From Marinomonas ostreistagni (GTDB lineage: Bacteria > Pseudomonadota > Gammaproteobacteria > Pseudomonadales > Marinomonadaceae): 45,842 nt of DNA. The position numbers and the translations under genes were made by a program. The stretch lies in NCBI RefSeq assembly GCF_016888445.1, contig NZ_JAFEKF010000009.1, forward strand, positions 1 through 45,842, written 5' to 3'. Positions 15,947-25,289 of the stretch are shown piece by piece (the stretch's first letter is position 1; each line of letters opens with the position of its first letter). Under the pieces are notes generated by a model, which searched no databases, was not told where the DNA came from, and saw only the letters and a program-made list of their open reading frames with translations.

Positions 15947-17332
15947 ATGGAATATGCGGAAATCGAAAAGGAAGCTAGTGATCGCCTAGGCAGACATTTT
16001 ATCTCTGTCTGGGAAGACTGCGACACCCTTGTTGCCGAGGGCATACGAGAGTTTAGAGATCGTTGGGCGAACTATTCCGTACACTCTCACAGAAAAGACC
16101 CTAGAAACCATCTAAAAGATGATCATGCAGACATCAAAAAAGAAACGGATAAGCGCCCTATTGGCGAGCTTATCCTAGAAGCCCTTGATCCCAAGGTATC
16201 AGTGTTTCTAAATTCTCTGCCAGATACCCATTTGTATTTCTTCCCGAACCCTTACCTAAATATTGATCATTCGCTTTTACAAGCTTCAAAATCTCAACTA
16301 AATATTCCAGAAAAAATAGCTCGCGAGAGGACAATTAAATTCGGAACCAAATTCAAAGCAGAGACGCCATTGACCAACTTGGTCATGATGTTGGGCTTTA
16401 AAGATACTCATGACGCGATCAAGCAGCAGCTTAGACACTTTCTGAAAACAGAGCACCAATGCCGACCGATAGACTTCCGGTTTCAGGCAACCGTCGATAA
16501 CCTGCTGGAACTTCTATGGATGCTACACCTGACACCAACACGTTTTAAGCACCACAGCCCAGATATAAAGATCAATGCTAGACGTAAGCAAACCTATTGC
16601 GAGCTATGCGGCCAAAGAAATGAACTGGCCGAGTACTTCTATCGGCTAGATAACAACCTGTTAGACCCCAACGACCTGCAAGAAGCGAATGATCAGCAAA
16701 AGACAAAATTGCAACTTAGTCATAGATATTGCGCTCACCATCGACCCAGAAACAAAGATGGCCGAACTTGGAATCCTGCTTACAAGAGTGCTCTGCAATC
16801 AAAAGGACAATTTGAAAAGGAACTTAGACGCTTACAACTTCATGTTGCTAGTGCCGTGAAGTATAGGCCGGTGTTAGATGACGAAGAACTAAGATCCTTA
16901 TCAGCAGATGAACTTATTGATCGCTATTTCTATCTTTTTTTAGAAGGTAAGACGGTTACACAAGAACATGCTCAGGCATGTTTCGATTACGTAAAATATA
17001 ACTTTAAGTGCCCAATAGAGGTTGAAGGAGAAACCAAACGGCTCATTGATGAGGCCATCGTACGCTTAACAGGAGCTGGTACATTGCTGGGGGCTGATGA
17101 TGAAGGAAAGCTGCGGGACATCGCTCGTCAAATGGTTGACTCAAGACTTACGGATCGTAAGAAGCAAATACTCGTGCTTAAACAAGGACTCAATCAAACA
17201 CAAATTTCAGAACGATTGACGGAGATTGAGGAAAAGAAGATTTCACCTCAAGCTGTTTCTAAGACAATAAGATCAATTCCTGAAGAGTTTACGCTGCTTG
17301 GCCTTAGCGCTTTTAAAATCTTTAGTCATTAA
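15947..17332 (+). CDS. unrecognised protein with Cys/His cluster and C-terminal helix-turn-helix
   Basis: From the ATG at 15947, with AAGG seven bases upstream (a GTG two codons earlier is the alternative), the product has 461 residues. I do not recognise the family. A cluster C-E-L-C-G near 218-222 and H-R-Y-C-A-H-H near 260-266, followed by N-P-A-Y-K, looks like a zinc-binding or HNH-like knuckle. The C-terminus (about 405-445, with LVLKQGLNQTQISERL and I-S-P-Q-A-V-S-K-T-I) looks like a sigma-region-4 / LuxR-type helix-turn-helix. The N-terminal 200 residues are helical and charged. It lies 60 bases before qatA on the same strand, so it may control or form part of the Qat operon. It is divergent from alpA, with 209 bases between (15738-15946). 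Confidence 0.7.
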   Translation: MEYAEIEKEASDRLGRHFISVWEDCDTLVAEGIREFRDRWANYSVHSHRKDPRNHLKDDHADIKKETDKRPIGELILEALDPKVSVFLNSLPDTHLYFFPNPYLNIDHSLLQASKSQLNIPEKIARERTIKFGTKFKAETPLTNLVMMLGFKDTHDAIKQQLRHFLKTEHQCRPIDFRFQATVDNLLELLWMLHLTPTRFKHHSPDIKINARRKQTYCELCGQRNELAEYFYRLDNNLLDPNDLQEANDQQKTKLQLSHRYCAHHRPRNKDGRTWNPAYKSALQSKGQFEKELRRLQLHVASAVKYRPVLDDEELRSLSADELIDRYFYLFLEGKTVTQEHAQACFDYVKYNFKCPIEVEGETKRLIDEAIVRLTGAGTLLGADDEGKLRDIARQMVDSRLTDRKKQILVLKQGLNQTQISERLTEIEEKKISPQAVSKTIRSIPEEFTLLGLSAFKIFSH

Positions 17333-17392
17333 TAAGTCCCCCCATCCAAGGAGAGTTGGCCTTGCTTAATTTAATATTACTAAGGAAAGAAA

Positions 17393-19156
17393 ATGTGGTC
17401 TGATAAAGAATCAAAAATAGACTTCCTTAACTTTAATGAAATTGCAGAATCGATCAAAGACCTCATTATTGAACGAGAATTAATGCCAATTTCTATCGGT
17501 GTATTTGGAGATTGGGGGGCTGGAAAATCTACTATTTTGGAACTGACAGCCAAAGCTCTAGAAAAAGAAGAGCAAGACTATATCCAAATCCATTTTGATG
17601 CATGGACGTTTCAAGGATACGATGATGCAAAAGCAGCACTGCTAGAAACAATAGCAACTCAGCTAGTTGAGACAGCCAAAGATGATGAAGCACTACTAGC
17701 CAAGGCGCTAGACTTTGCAAAGCGAATAGACAAGGTCAGATTTATGGGGCTAATGGCTGAGGGGGCAGCTGCAATTTCAGGTATGCCAACGTTTGGTGCT
17801 ATTCAGAATTTTTTTGGTTGGGCAAGCGATTCTTCAGAAGATGAAGAGCTAGAGTTTGAAGATATTCAAAAAGACGGCAAAGAAATTGGAAAGCTAGGTA
17901 AAAAGGCAAATGGCCTTGTCAGAGCTAAGAAAAAATTTTCGCCACCTAAAGAGATTCACGAGTTTAGAAAGTCATATATTTCACTCTTAGAGGCTTTTAA
18001 TAAACCCGTTATAGTTTATGTAGATAACCTTGATAGATGCTCTCCTGTTAATACCATATCAACCTTAGAAGCAATAAGATTATTTTTATTCTTACCTAAC
18101 ACAGCATTTGTCGTTGCCGCTGACCCAGACATGATTCGTTTAGCCATTCCCCATTTTCATAAGGGTGCATCTACACGTCATCAAACAGACTACCTTGATA
18201 AGCTAATACAGATACCTGTCCACGTTCCAAAGCCTGGTATGTCAGAGGTTAGAGCTTACTTAACAATGCTAATTGCTCAAGATAGAGGAGTCCCTCAAGA
18301 AGCATTTGAGCAGCTTAGAGTCAGGTTAGAGCGCTCACTTAGACTTGCATGGAAACAAGAGCAGATATCCGTAGATAACTTATTGGAAGGTTGTGATTTA
18401 CCAGATAAAGCAGAACTACGTGAAGAGTTTAAGGTAGCGGAGCAGCTCGCTCAAATTATGGCAGAGTCCGCCAATATTAATGGCAACCCAAGAATTGTGA
18501 AGCGCCTTTTAAACCAAGTAAGAATGAGAAAAAAGACGGCTAATCGACGAGGGATGCAACTAGATGAGAGAACAATTACAAAGCTTGTGATATTTGAACG
18601 TTGCATGGGGTTACAGGCAACAAAGAAACTTTATGAGCTCATTGATGCGGAAAAAGGCAAACCATCTTTCATTGCTGTGATGGAAAACTCTGAGAGTGAG
18701 TTTGACCTCGACACTCTTCCTGAAGAGTGGAAACACGATTTGTCATTTTTGGATAAATGGTCACGATTAAAACCAAAATTTTCAGGAATAGACCTTACAG
18801 CTGCTGCATACTTGAGTAGACAAAATATCCCCATGGGCTCAGTTAACTCCGTAATGTCAGGCGCTGCTCAAAGACTGCTAGAGGGCTTAATTAAACAAAA
18901 AACACGCACAAGTAACGCAACAAGTTCACTGTTAGAGTCAACAATTTCAGAGGAATATGTTTCGGTAATGGATGGACTTATTGAGCACTTACGACAGCTA
19001 GAGGATTGGCAAGTGAAGTCGCCAGGTATTTATGGCGGGTTTACGCTGGCTCAGCATGACGACAAGTGCAAAGAGATTTTCCTTGCCTTTGTTAAAAAAG
19101 CACCGAAGAAAAGATGGCTTACATCAATGATTAATGAGTTAGAGGGAACTAAATAA
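17393..19156 (+). CDS. qatA: QatA, KAP-family ATPase of the Qat defence system
   Basis: A 587-residue KAP P-loop NTPase. Walker A is G39-D-W-G-A-G-K-S-T47, the H-F-D-A-W-T-F-Q KAP motif lies near 67-74, and Walker B is V-I-V-Y-V-D-N-L-D-R-C-S near 205-216. Unlike many KAP proteins it has no clear pair of membrane helices, only a moderately hydrophobic stretch near 118-145 (GLMAEGAAAISGMPTFGAIQ). QatA is the ATPase of the four-gene Qat anti-phage system; the mechanism is not known to me. An AAGGAAAG site precedes the ATG. Its stop overlaps the qatB start by one base (TAATG). Confidence 0.92.
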   Translation: MWSDKESKIDFLNFNEIAESIKDLIIERELMPISIGVFGDWGAGKSTILELTAKALEKEEQDYIQIHFDAWTFQGYDDAKAALLETIATQLVETAKDDEALLAKALDFAKRIDKVRFMGLMAEGAAAISGMPTFGAIQNFFGWASDSSEDEELEFEDIQKDGKEIGKLGKKANGLVRAKKKFSPPKEIHEFRKSYISLLEAFNKPVIVYVDNLDRCSPVNTISTLEAIRLFLFLPNTAFVVAADPDMIRLAIPHFHKGASTRHQTDYLDKLIQIPVHVPKPGMSEVRAYLTMLIAQDRGVPQEAFEQLRVRLERSLRLAWKQEQISVDNLLEGCDLPDKAELREEFKVAEQLAQIMAESANINGNPRIVKRLLNQVRMRKKTANRRGMQLDERTITKLVIFERCMGLQATKKLYELIDAEKGKPSFIAVMENSESEFDLDTLPEEWKHDLSFLDKWSRLKPKFSGIDLTAAAYLSRQNIPMGSVNSVMSGAAQRLLEGLIKQKTRTSNATSSLLESTISEEYVSVMDGLIEHLRQLEDWQVKSPGIYGGFTLAQHDDKCKEIFLAFVKKAPKKRWLTSMINELEGTK

Positions 19157-20016
19157 TGGGCACGTCAGCATCTAGCACAGGACCTAATAATAAAAGTCCA
19201 CTGTTACCTCCTTGGGCAGAGCAAGGCACTCCTATTGAAATTGGGGCAGGCGGTGGAGATCAAGGTGGAGATGACAACCAACAAACACCGGATAAAGCTG
19301 AAGTTGATAACGGCAAGGTACAACAACAAATCCTTGGCCCCAAGCCAGACATTCCTTCAGCCAATCGCTTGGCTGGAGCAAGGAAGTTATTTGGTGATAA
19401 CGCGAAATCGGGTAGCTCTGAAGCTGGCTTGAAAAGCTCTCTTAAAAGATATTCTAAGAGCTCTGGTGGCGGCTCAGGTACAAGTAGACGATTAGCTAGC
19501 GGAATAACAGCGGGCTCTGGTCTTTTAGGAATTATGCAAGGTGATAGTGTTACGTCTAAGGGTCAAACTCTTTCACTATCAGACTTAAACGGCTTATCAA
19601 CAGACCAAGTTATTGATCGAATTGCAGAGCACTTGACTCCAGAAAATGGTGATGCTGACGCTGTACGCCTTGCATTAGATTTTGCGTTAGCAGAAGTTTT
19701 ACCTGAAGACGAAGCCTTTGACGCTTCAATGTTCACTGGTGACGTAGTTCAAGAGGCTATTTCCAATTACTTAACCGACTTAATATTTCAGGATGTAGTC
19801 AACGGTATGGGAAAGGCTTGGTTCCATGTTGAGCACCCAAGCACCCACCACAAAATAGAAGAAGAGATAAGAGATCTAGTAAAAGTCATAACAGACTCGA
19901 AACTGGATAACTTGATGCGTGACAATGCCGGTAAAATATCTCAGGAGAATATTATACAGATTCAAATCGATGTAATTTCGCAAACTGTAAATGAGTGGGA
20001 GAATTTTGATGACTAA
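19156..20016 (+). CDS. qatB: QatB, Qat defence system protein
   Basis: A 286-residue protein with the start typical of QatB (M-G-T-S-A-S-S-T-G-P, then S-P-L-L-P-P-W). The first 125 residues are Gly/Ser-rich and probably disordered; the rest is acidic and helical. It has no recognised enzymatic motif. Identity rests on the start motif and on its place between qatA and qatC, with overlaps on both sides. Confidence 0.85.
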   Translation: MGTSASSTGPNNKSPLLPPWAEQGTPIEIGAGGGDQGGDDNQQTPDKAEVDNGKVQQQILGPKPDIPSANRLAGARKLFGDNAKSGSSEAGLKSSLKRYSKSSGGGSGTSRRLASGITAGSGLLGIMQGDSVTSKGQTLSLSDLNGLSTDQVIDRIAEHLTPENGDADAVRLALDFALAEVLPEDEAFDASMFTGDVVQEAISNYLTDLIFQDVVNGMGKAWFHVEHPSTHHKIEEEIRDLVKVITDSKLDNLMRDNAGKISQENIIQIQIDVISQTVNEWENFDD

Positions 20017-21343
20017 CTTCTATTTTAATGATGATCCTACTCAGTTACCTGAGTATTCAGAAAGCTGCCATCCAGTTCAAATTTTTAATACTCACCCATA
20101 CGATAGTTCTAAACACAGTAGGGCTTCAGGTAGTTTATTAAAGCGTGTGCGTGAACTCGGAATCAGTGTCGATGCGAAAGCAATAGATTTGATAACGATA
20201 GCTACTGCAGTAACTGCTGCAGAAACATTTGAGCGCAGAATGGACGCAGCAGATGCATGGTCTAGAACCATGCATCTTCACATACCAGTAGCCAATGACG
20301 AAGTTTGGAGTAAGCTATCAGGCCGCTTGAGCTCTATCCTAAATTTCTTAACTGGTGATCAATGGCAATTCACGTTTTCTAAAACGTCATTTCAGATGCC
20401 AGCCCCCATTACTAGCAAGAAGTCCAAGGCTAGATTGAGTAGTCTTAAAGGACTAAATTCGGTATGTCTTTTCTCTGGTGGTTTAGATAGCGCAGTGGGT
20501 GCAATAGATATTCTAAACGGTAGATCATCATACAAGCCTCTGTTATTAAGTCATGCTTACCGTGGAGATGGCGTGAAGCAGAGCGATATTAAAAAGCTTC
20601 TGAAAGCTGCTTATGGAGAATTGTCTTACAGCATTTCTCCACGGCTAATGACAAGGTTAAAAGGAAAAACTGATGTTACAATGCGGGGAAGAAGTTTTAA
20701 CTTTTTAGCGATGGCAGTTCTCGGTATTTCTGCGATCCGTAATGCGAATAGTGACAATAGTATTTCAACTATCCTTGTTCCCGAAAATGGTTACATATCT
20801 ATAAACCCACCGCTTACAAGACGAAGAATTGGTAGTCATAGCACTCGAACGACCCACCCATACTTTTTGAATAGCCTTGAAGAGTTATTAGATGATGCAG
20901 GTCTTCATGTAAAATTTGTCAATCCATACCAGTTCAAGACAAAGGGAGAAATGCTTTCGGAGTGTGTTGATCAAGAATCAATATCCAAAGCGATACCATT
21001 AAGCGTATCTTGTAGCCATTGGCATCGAAAACATATGCAATGCGGACATTGCTTGCCTTGTGTAATTCGACGCTCTTCCATTCATCATGCAGGGTTTACT
21101 AAAGATGCGAAATATGTAAACCAAAACCTACAGTTTGTTAATAAAGAGAAAGACACTAGGGATGACCTTCAAGCCATTCAGACTGCAATAATAAGACAGT
21201 CTAATGTAAAGGACTATAAAAGCTGGATTAGACAAAGTGGGCCCTTACCTAAAAACCAAGCAACACGAGATCAGCTTGAATCTACAATTAAACGTGGCCT
21301 GAAAGAAGTGGAAGCTTTTCTCAAAGCAAGCGAAATCTTATGA
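20009..21343 (+). CDS. qatC: QatC, QueC-like protein of the Qat defence system
   Basis: From the ATG at 20009 the product has 444 residues and overlaps qatB by 8 bases; a GGGAGA site lies 7 bases upstream. An alternative ATG six codons earlier (19991) has poorer spacing. L-F-S-G-G-L-D-S (near 157-164) is the PP-loop ATP motif of QueC, the 7-cyano-7-deazaguanine synthase. Near residues 335-360 a C-S-H-W-H...C-G-H-C-L-P-C motif matches the QueC zinc site. In Qat the deazaguanine chemistry is presumed to be reused for defence, perhaps on protein or DNA; that is inference. Confidence 0.92.
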   Translation: MTNFYFNDDPTQLPEYSESCHPVQIFNTHPYDSSKHSRASGSLLKRVRELGISVDAKAIDLITIATAVTAAETFERRMDAADAWSRTMHLHIPVANDEVWSKLSGRLSSILNFLTGDQWQFTFSKTSFQMPAPITSKKSKARLSSLKGLNSVCLFSGGLDSAVGAIDILNGRSSYKPLLLSHAYRGDGVKQSDIKKLLKAAYGELSYSISPRLMTRLKGKTDVTMRGRSFNFLAMAVLGISAIRNANSDNSISTILVPENGYISINPPLTRRRIGSHSTRTTHPYFLNSLEELLDDAGLHVKFVNPYQFKTKGEMLSECVDQESISKAIPLSVSCSHWHRKHMQCGHCLPCVIRRSSIHHAGFTKDAKYVNQNLQFVNKEKDTRDDLQAIQTAIIRQSNVKDYKSWIRQSGPLPKNQATRDQLESTIKRGLKEVEAFLKASEIL

Positions 21344-22065
21344 TGGATTTGCACTGTCATGTCGACCTATATCCTGACTATAACCGGATACTAGAAGACA
21401 TAAAGAGTACAGGGTTTTATGTACTATCAGTTACTACAGTACCTTCGGCTTTCGAAGGTACATGTAACTTAACGCGCAATATAAAGCATTGCCGAACAGC
21501 CCTAGGCTTACACCCTCAGTTAGCCCACCAAAGAATAAACGAACTCCCTCTTTTCGATAAGCTTATACCTGAAACTAGATATATAGGAGAAATCGGGCTT
21601 GATGGCTCAAGAGGATATAAAGATCATTTCAATGACCAACTGTTTGTATTCAATCACATCTTAAAAAAGTGTGAGTCGTATGGTAATAAGATACTTACTA
21701 TCCACAGCCTCAACGCAGTCGATGAAGTCTTAAACTGCTTGGGTACACACCCTAAAGCAGGCACTGCAATTCTTCACTGGTTCTTAGCAACAAAGAAACA
21801 GGTAGAAAAAGCTATTGAACTAGGATGCTATTTTTCAATTGGACCAGCGATGTTAAGCTCGAATAGAGCAAAAAAAGTTATCTCTTGGTTACCGAAAAAC
21901 AGAGTCCTTCTAGAAACCGATGGCCCTTTTGCTAAATTGGAAGGGAATATAGTTTACCCTTCCAATGTCATTTCGGTCCTTACATACTTATCTGATATAT
22001 GGAATATACCTTATGATGAAGTAAGATCTGTAATGAAGCTAAATTTAGTTAAACTATTAAAGTAA
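21340..22065 (+). CDS. qatD: QatD, TatD-like metal-dependent hydrolase of the Qat system
   Basis: A 241-residue TatD-family TIM-barrel hydrolase. Metal ligands are visible in order: H-C-H (5-7), G-E-I-G-L-D (Glu near 82), I-H-S (near 125), L-H-W (near 146) and L-L-E-T-D-G-P-F (Asp near 194). TatD enzymes are DNases or deacylases; here it completes the QatABCD set. It overlaps qatC by four bases (ATGA). The operon ends 51 bases before the convergent integrase gene, with no clear terminator. Confidence 0.92.
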   Translation: MMDLHCHVDLYPDYNRILEDIKSTGFYVLSVTTVPSAFEGTCNLTRNIKHCRTALGLHPQLAHQRINELPLFDKLIPETRYIGEIGLDGSRGYKDHFNDQLFVFNHILKKCESYGNKILTIHSLNAVDEVLNCLGTHPKAGTAILHWFLATKKQVEKAIELGCYFSIGPAMLSSNRAKKVISWLPKNRVLLETDGPFAKLEGNIVYPSNVISVLTYLSDIWNIPYDEVRSVMKLNLVKLLK

Positions 22066-22116
22066 AGAAAAAAGTACCTTAGGAAAGACATTTACTAGGC
22101 TGCATCAACGATTTAG

Positions 22117-23307
22117 TCAGACCTTAACCCACTCATCAATCATATCCGCCCAATCCTGCAACATGGCCGCGCGCTGCTCTCGGTACTCGGCTTTGTTGTA
22201 GATAGCTCTAACGCCTTTCTGTTCGTGGGCTAGGCATTTCTCGATCCAGTCACTGTTATAGCCCGCTTCATGGAGCAAGGTACTTGCTGTACGGCGTAGG
22301 TCGTGTGGGCCGAACTTTTCCATCGGTATACCGTCTTTCTGGGCAGCCTGGAAGGTGTATTTCAACACTAGGTTAATCGTGGCGTTACTCATAGGTTGGT
22401 CGGTGTCATAGCGTGACGGTAGGACATACTCTGAGCCACCGGCAAAGGTCTTTAACGCAACTAACAAATCTATCGCTTGGTGTGATAGGAACACCAAGTG
22501 AGGTTTGCGGCGTTTCATTCGCTCTTTCGGAATACTCCATAGGGCTTCACTGAAATTGATCTCACTCCATTTTGCCTGGCACAACTCCCCTTTGCGCACC
22601 ATGGTGAGCAGTAGTAGTTTAGCCGCAGCACGGTTAACTGGGCTGGTGCCTACCTTCTCCAGGTATTTGTACATCACGCCGATCTCTTCTGGCGTTAACG
22701 AACGGTCCCTTGGCTGGAATCGAGCAATAGAGTTTGGCCGTACATGATCAGCAGGGTTCTCTACCTTCTGGCCACGCTCCATGGCCCAACGAAATACCTG
22801 CATCACGATCTCTCGGGTATGCACTGCCGTGGCCGGTGCGCCTCGATCCACGATGCTGTTAGTCAGCATGCGCAGGTCTTCATGAGAGATTTCTGGTAGC
22901 TGTAGATTGCCAAACTTGGCTTTGAGTTCACGCTCATAGATCGAGCGGCGCATATCTCGGGTGGATTCTGCCATTTGATAACCACGCAACCACTTATCTG
23001 CCCAGGCTCCAAATGTTGCCGCATCCTTCACACGAGCTTTGCTACGCGCTTTTTCCTTTGCGGGAGACCTTCCGTTCGCAATTAGTTTCTTAGCCTCTCC
23101 AAGCAGCTCACGGGCTTCTGCGAGGCTGATGCCACCATTGCCATAGCGGCCAAAGGTAATCGTTTCCTGGCGTCCATTGATGGAATAGTTGTAGCGAAAG
23201 GACTTAGTACCCGCTGCGGTGACGGCTACGTACAGGCCATCACGGTCGTTTACTTTGTAGAGTTTACCCTTGGGCTTTAGGTTTCTGATCTTGGTATCGG
23301 TCAGCAT
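22117..23307 (-). CDS. int: tyrosine-type site-specific integrase (P4-like)
   Basis: A 396-residue integrase with a DUF4102-like N-terminal arm-binding domain (L-T-D-T-K-I-R-N-L-K-P-K-G-K at the start), a core-binding domain (about 100-190) and a catalytic domain. Catalytic residues are seen as R in M-V-R-K-G-E-L near 238, H-D-L-R near 341, H in C-L-A-H near 364 and Y in R-A-I-Y-N-K near 373. It lies beside the repeat in the 3' end of guaA, so that site is its target. It reads away from guaA, and the 306 bases between them hold its promoter, possible arm sites and the attachment repeat. Confidence 0.93.
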   Translation of the reverse strand: MLTDTKIRNLKPKGKLYKVNDRDGLYVAVTAAGTKSFRYNYSINGRQETITFGRYGNGGISLAEARELLGEAKKLIANGRSPAKEKARSKARVKDAATFGAWADKWLRGYQMAESTRDMRRSIYERELKAKFGNLQLPEISHEDLRMLTNSIVDRGAPATAVHTREIVMQVFRWAMERGQKVENPADHVRPNSIARFQPRDRSLTPEEIGVMYKYLEKVGTSPVNRAAAKLLLLTMVRKGELCQAKWSEINFSEALWSIPKERMKRRKPHLVFLSHQAIDLLVALKTFAGGSEYVLPSRYDTDQPMSNATINLVLKYTFQAAQKDGIPMEKFGPHDLRRTASTLLHEAGYNSDWIEKCLAHEQKGVRAIYNKAEYREQRAAMLQDWADMIDEWVKV

Positions 23308-23331
23308 GACTATGGTTCTCCGTTGAGTTTA

Positions 23332-23436
23332 ATACCATGCTGTAAAACCTATGTTTTAGAGTCTATTTTCTCTTTTACTTTCATGCAGTTAGAGAAAATC
23401 CATACCATGTGTCGTAGAAACGTCGCGTTATGGTAT
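23332..23436. repeat. ATACCAT repeats upstream of int, possible arm-type sites
   Basis: ATACCATG occurs at 23332-23339 and 23402-23409, and the inverted form ATGGTAT at 23430-23436, all between the integrase start and the attachment repeat. This is where arm sites for integrase or excisionase are expected. The motif is short, so chance is possible. Confidence 0.4.
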
Positions 23437-23542
23437 CGGGATTGAGCATGGTGTTTGGAGAAAATAATACCCACCGCTATACCCCGGTCAAACCGTGCTT
23501 GAAGCTGCTAGACAGTGCCAAATGATTTGGCTGTTAGACAAC

Positions 23543-23567
23543 AAAAAGCCCGCTAGATCGCGGGCTT
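23543..23567 (-). terminator. guaA terminator
   Basis: AAGCCCGC / GCGGGCTT hairpin with a TAGATC loop, followed on the minus strand by TTTTTG. It lies 47 bases past the guaA stop, inside the right attachment repeat. Confidence 0.88.
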
Positions 23568-23625
23568 GGGAGTGTTTATTGCTGTTCAGTGCAAGGTGTT
23601 ACCTAACGCTGAATTATTCCCACTC
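23543..23625. repeat. right attachment-site repeat within the guaA 3' end
   Basis: Partner of 3008-3090 (83 bases, two mismatches). It covers the guaA terminator, the 47-base trailer and the last four codons including the stop. The reading frame of guaA is intact across it, so insertion did not damage the gene. Confidence 0.88.
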
Positions 23626-25191
23626 GATGGTCGCTGGTGGCTTAGACGATACGTCGTAAGTCACGCGTGAAATGTGTTCGATTTCATTGATGATTCGACC
23701 CGACACTTTCTCTAGTAGCTCGTATGGTAGGTGTGCCCAGCGCGCTGTCATAAAGTCGATGGTTTCTACTGCACGTAGTGCAACTACGTATTCGTAACGA
23801 CGGCCGTCGCCTACTACGCCTACAGATTTAACTGGCAAGAACACAGCGAAGGCTTGGCTTGTTTTCTCGTACCAGCCAGCGTTGCGTAGTTCTTCGATGA
23901 AGATCGCATCCGCACGACGTAGGATGTCAGCGTATTCTTTCTTCACTTCACCAAGGATACGTACACCTAGACCTGGTCCTGGGAATGGGTGACGGTAAAC
24001 CATGTCGTAAGGAAGGCCTAGCTCTAGACCCAGCTTACGTACTTCGTCTTTGAACAACTCACGTAGTGGCTCAACCAGCTGCATCTTCATGTCTTCTGGC
24101 AGACCGCCCACGTTGTGGTGTGATTTAATCACGTGCGCGCCACCAGTTTTGCCCGCCGCTGATTCGATTACGTCTGGGTAAATCGTACCTTGCGCTAGGA
24201 ACTCAACGTCTTTCAGCGTCGCTGCTTCTTCGTCAAATACTTCAATGAAGGTGTTACCGATGACTTTACGCTTCGCTTCTGGGTCAGAAACGCCTGCTAG
24301 TTTGCCAAGGAACAAGTCTTCAGCGTCCACACGGATCACGTTGACACCCATGTTTTCGCGGAACATCGCCATTACTTGATCGCCTTCGCCTAGACGCAGT
24401 AGACCGTTATCTACGAAGACACACGTTAGCTGCGTGCCGATCGCTTTGTGCAGTAGCGCTGCGACAACAGAAGAGTCTACACCGCCAGAAAGCGCAAGTA
24501 GCACTTTACGGTCCCCCACTTGCTCTTGCATACGCTCGATAGCGTCTTGAGCAATGTTGGCAGGCGTCCAAAGCGTTTCACAACCACAGATATCCACGAC
24601 GAAGCGTGACAAGATACGGCCACCTTGAAGGGTGTGCGTCACTTCTGGGTGGAACTGCAGACCGTAGAATTTCTTCGCTTCATTGGCCATCGCTGCGATA
24701 GGGCAGCTATCAGTAGAAGCCATTAGCGAGAAGCCTTCAGGCATGTCGTAGACTTTGTCACCGTGACTCATCCACACATCAAGCAATGGTACGCCGTTGT
24801 TGGCGATATGATCTTCAATGCCTTCTAGCAACGAGAAGCTGCCATGCGTGCGAATCTGCGCGTAACCAAACTCACGAATTTCAGATCCTTGAACAGAGCC
24901 ACCCATTTGCTCGGCCATGGTTTGCATGCCGTAACAAATACCTAGTACTGGCACGCCTAGCGTGAAAACGGCTTCAGGCGCACGCGGAGAACCTTTTTCC
25001 GCAACCGATTCAGGACCACCGGCTAGGATGATACCTTTCGGAGCAAAGTCGATGATCTCTTGATCGTCCATATCAAATGCACGAACTTCACAGAAAACAC
25101 CAATTTCACGTACACGACGCGCGATTAGCTGCGTGTACTGTGAACCAAAATCAAGAATAAGAATTTTATGAGCGTGGATATCTTGCGACAT
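23614..25191 (-). CDS. guaA: GMP synthase (glutamine-hydrolysing)
   Basis: A full-length GuaA of 525 residues that converts XMP to GMP with ATP and glutamine. The N-terminal class I glutamine amidotransferase has the nucleophile in G-I-C-Y-G-M-Q near 86 and H-P-E near 180. The ATP pyrophosphatase loop L-S-G-G-V-D-S-S lies near 235, and the C-terminal dimerisation domain ends in P-A-T-I-E-W-E. It lies downstream of guaB on the same strand, but a strong terminator separates them. Its 3' end is the insertion site of the mobile element. Confidence 0.98.
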   Translation of the reverse strand: MSQDIHAHKILILDFGSQYTQLIARRVREIGVFCEVRAFDMDDQEIIDFAPKGIILAGGPESVAEKGSPRAPEAVFTLGVPVLGICYGMQTMAEQMGGSVQGSEIREFGYAQIRTHGSFSLLEGIEDHIANNGVPLLDVWMSHGDKVYDMPEGFSLMASTDSCPIAAMANEAKKFYGLQFHPEVTHTLQGGRILSRFVVDICGCETLWTPANIAQDAIERMQEQVGDRKVLLALSGGVDSSVVAALLHKAIGTQLTCVFVDNGLLRLGEGDQVMAMFRENMGVNVIRVDAEDLFLGKLAGVSDPEAKRKVIGNTFIEVFDEEAATLKDVEFLAQGTIYPDVIESAAGKTGGAHVIKSHHNVGGLPEDMKMQLVEPLRELFKDEVRKLGLELGLPYDMVYRHPFPGPGLGVRILGEVKKEYADILRRADAIFIEELRNAGWYEKTSQAFAVFLPVKSVGVVGDGRRYEYVVALRAVETIDFMTARWAHLPYELLEKVSGRIINEIEHISRVTYDVSSKPPATIEWE

Positions 25192-25231
25192 TTTTAGCTA
25201 GTCCTTCGCTCCTACCCAGTAAGAGCTTTAT

Positions 25232-25269
25232 AAAAAAAAAAGAAGATGGGGCGCCAAACGCCCCATCTT
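25232..25269 (-). terminator. strong terminator between guaB and guaA
   Basis: An 11-base-pair stem AAGATGGGGCG / CGCCCCATCTT with a 5-base loop (25243-25269) is followed on the minus strand by a run of T (25232-25241). It lies 20 bases past the guaB stop and 40 bases before guaA, so guaA may depend on readthrough or its own promoter. Confidence 0.9.
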
Positions 25270-25289
25270 GGTTTTTAATCTATCAGCGC

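Larger units (their letters stand above)
3008..23625. mobile_element. integrated mobilizable element at guaA (IncP-like transfer, IncQ-like replication)
   Basis: The element is bounded by two near-identical 83-base guaA-end repeats, with a tyrosine integrase beside the right one. Inside are an IncP-type oriT, TraJ and TraI; TrbJ, TrbK and TrbL; IncQ-type RepA and RepC with an iteron-bearing region; and an AlpA-like regulator. Cargo sits at both ends (ABC ATPase, ImmA/nucleotidyltransferase pair, QatABCD). No coupling protein, VirB4-like ATPase or other mating-pair genes are present, so self-transfer is unlikely and mobilization by a helper plasmid or ICE is inferred. The cargo genes are visibly more AT-rich than the trb/tra genes and the chromosome, which suggests a mixed origin. 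Confidence 0.88.
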
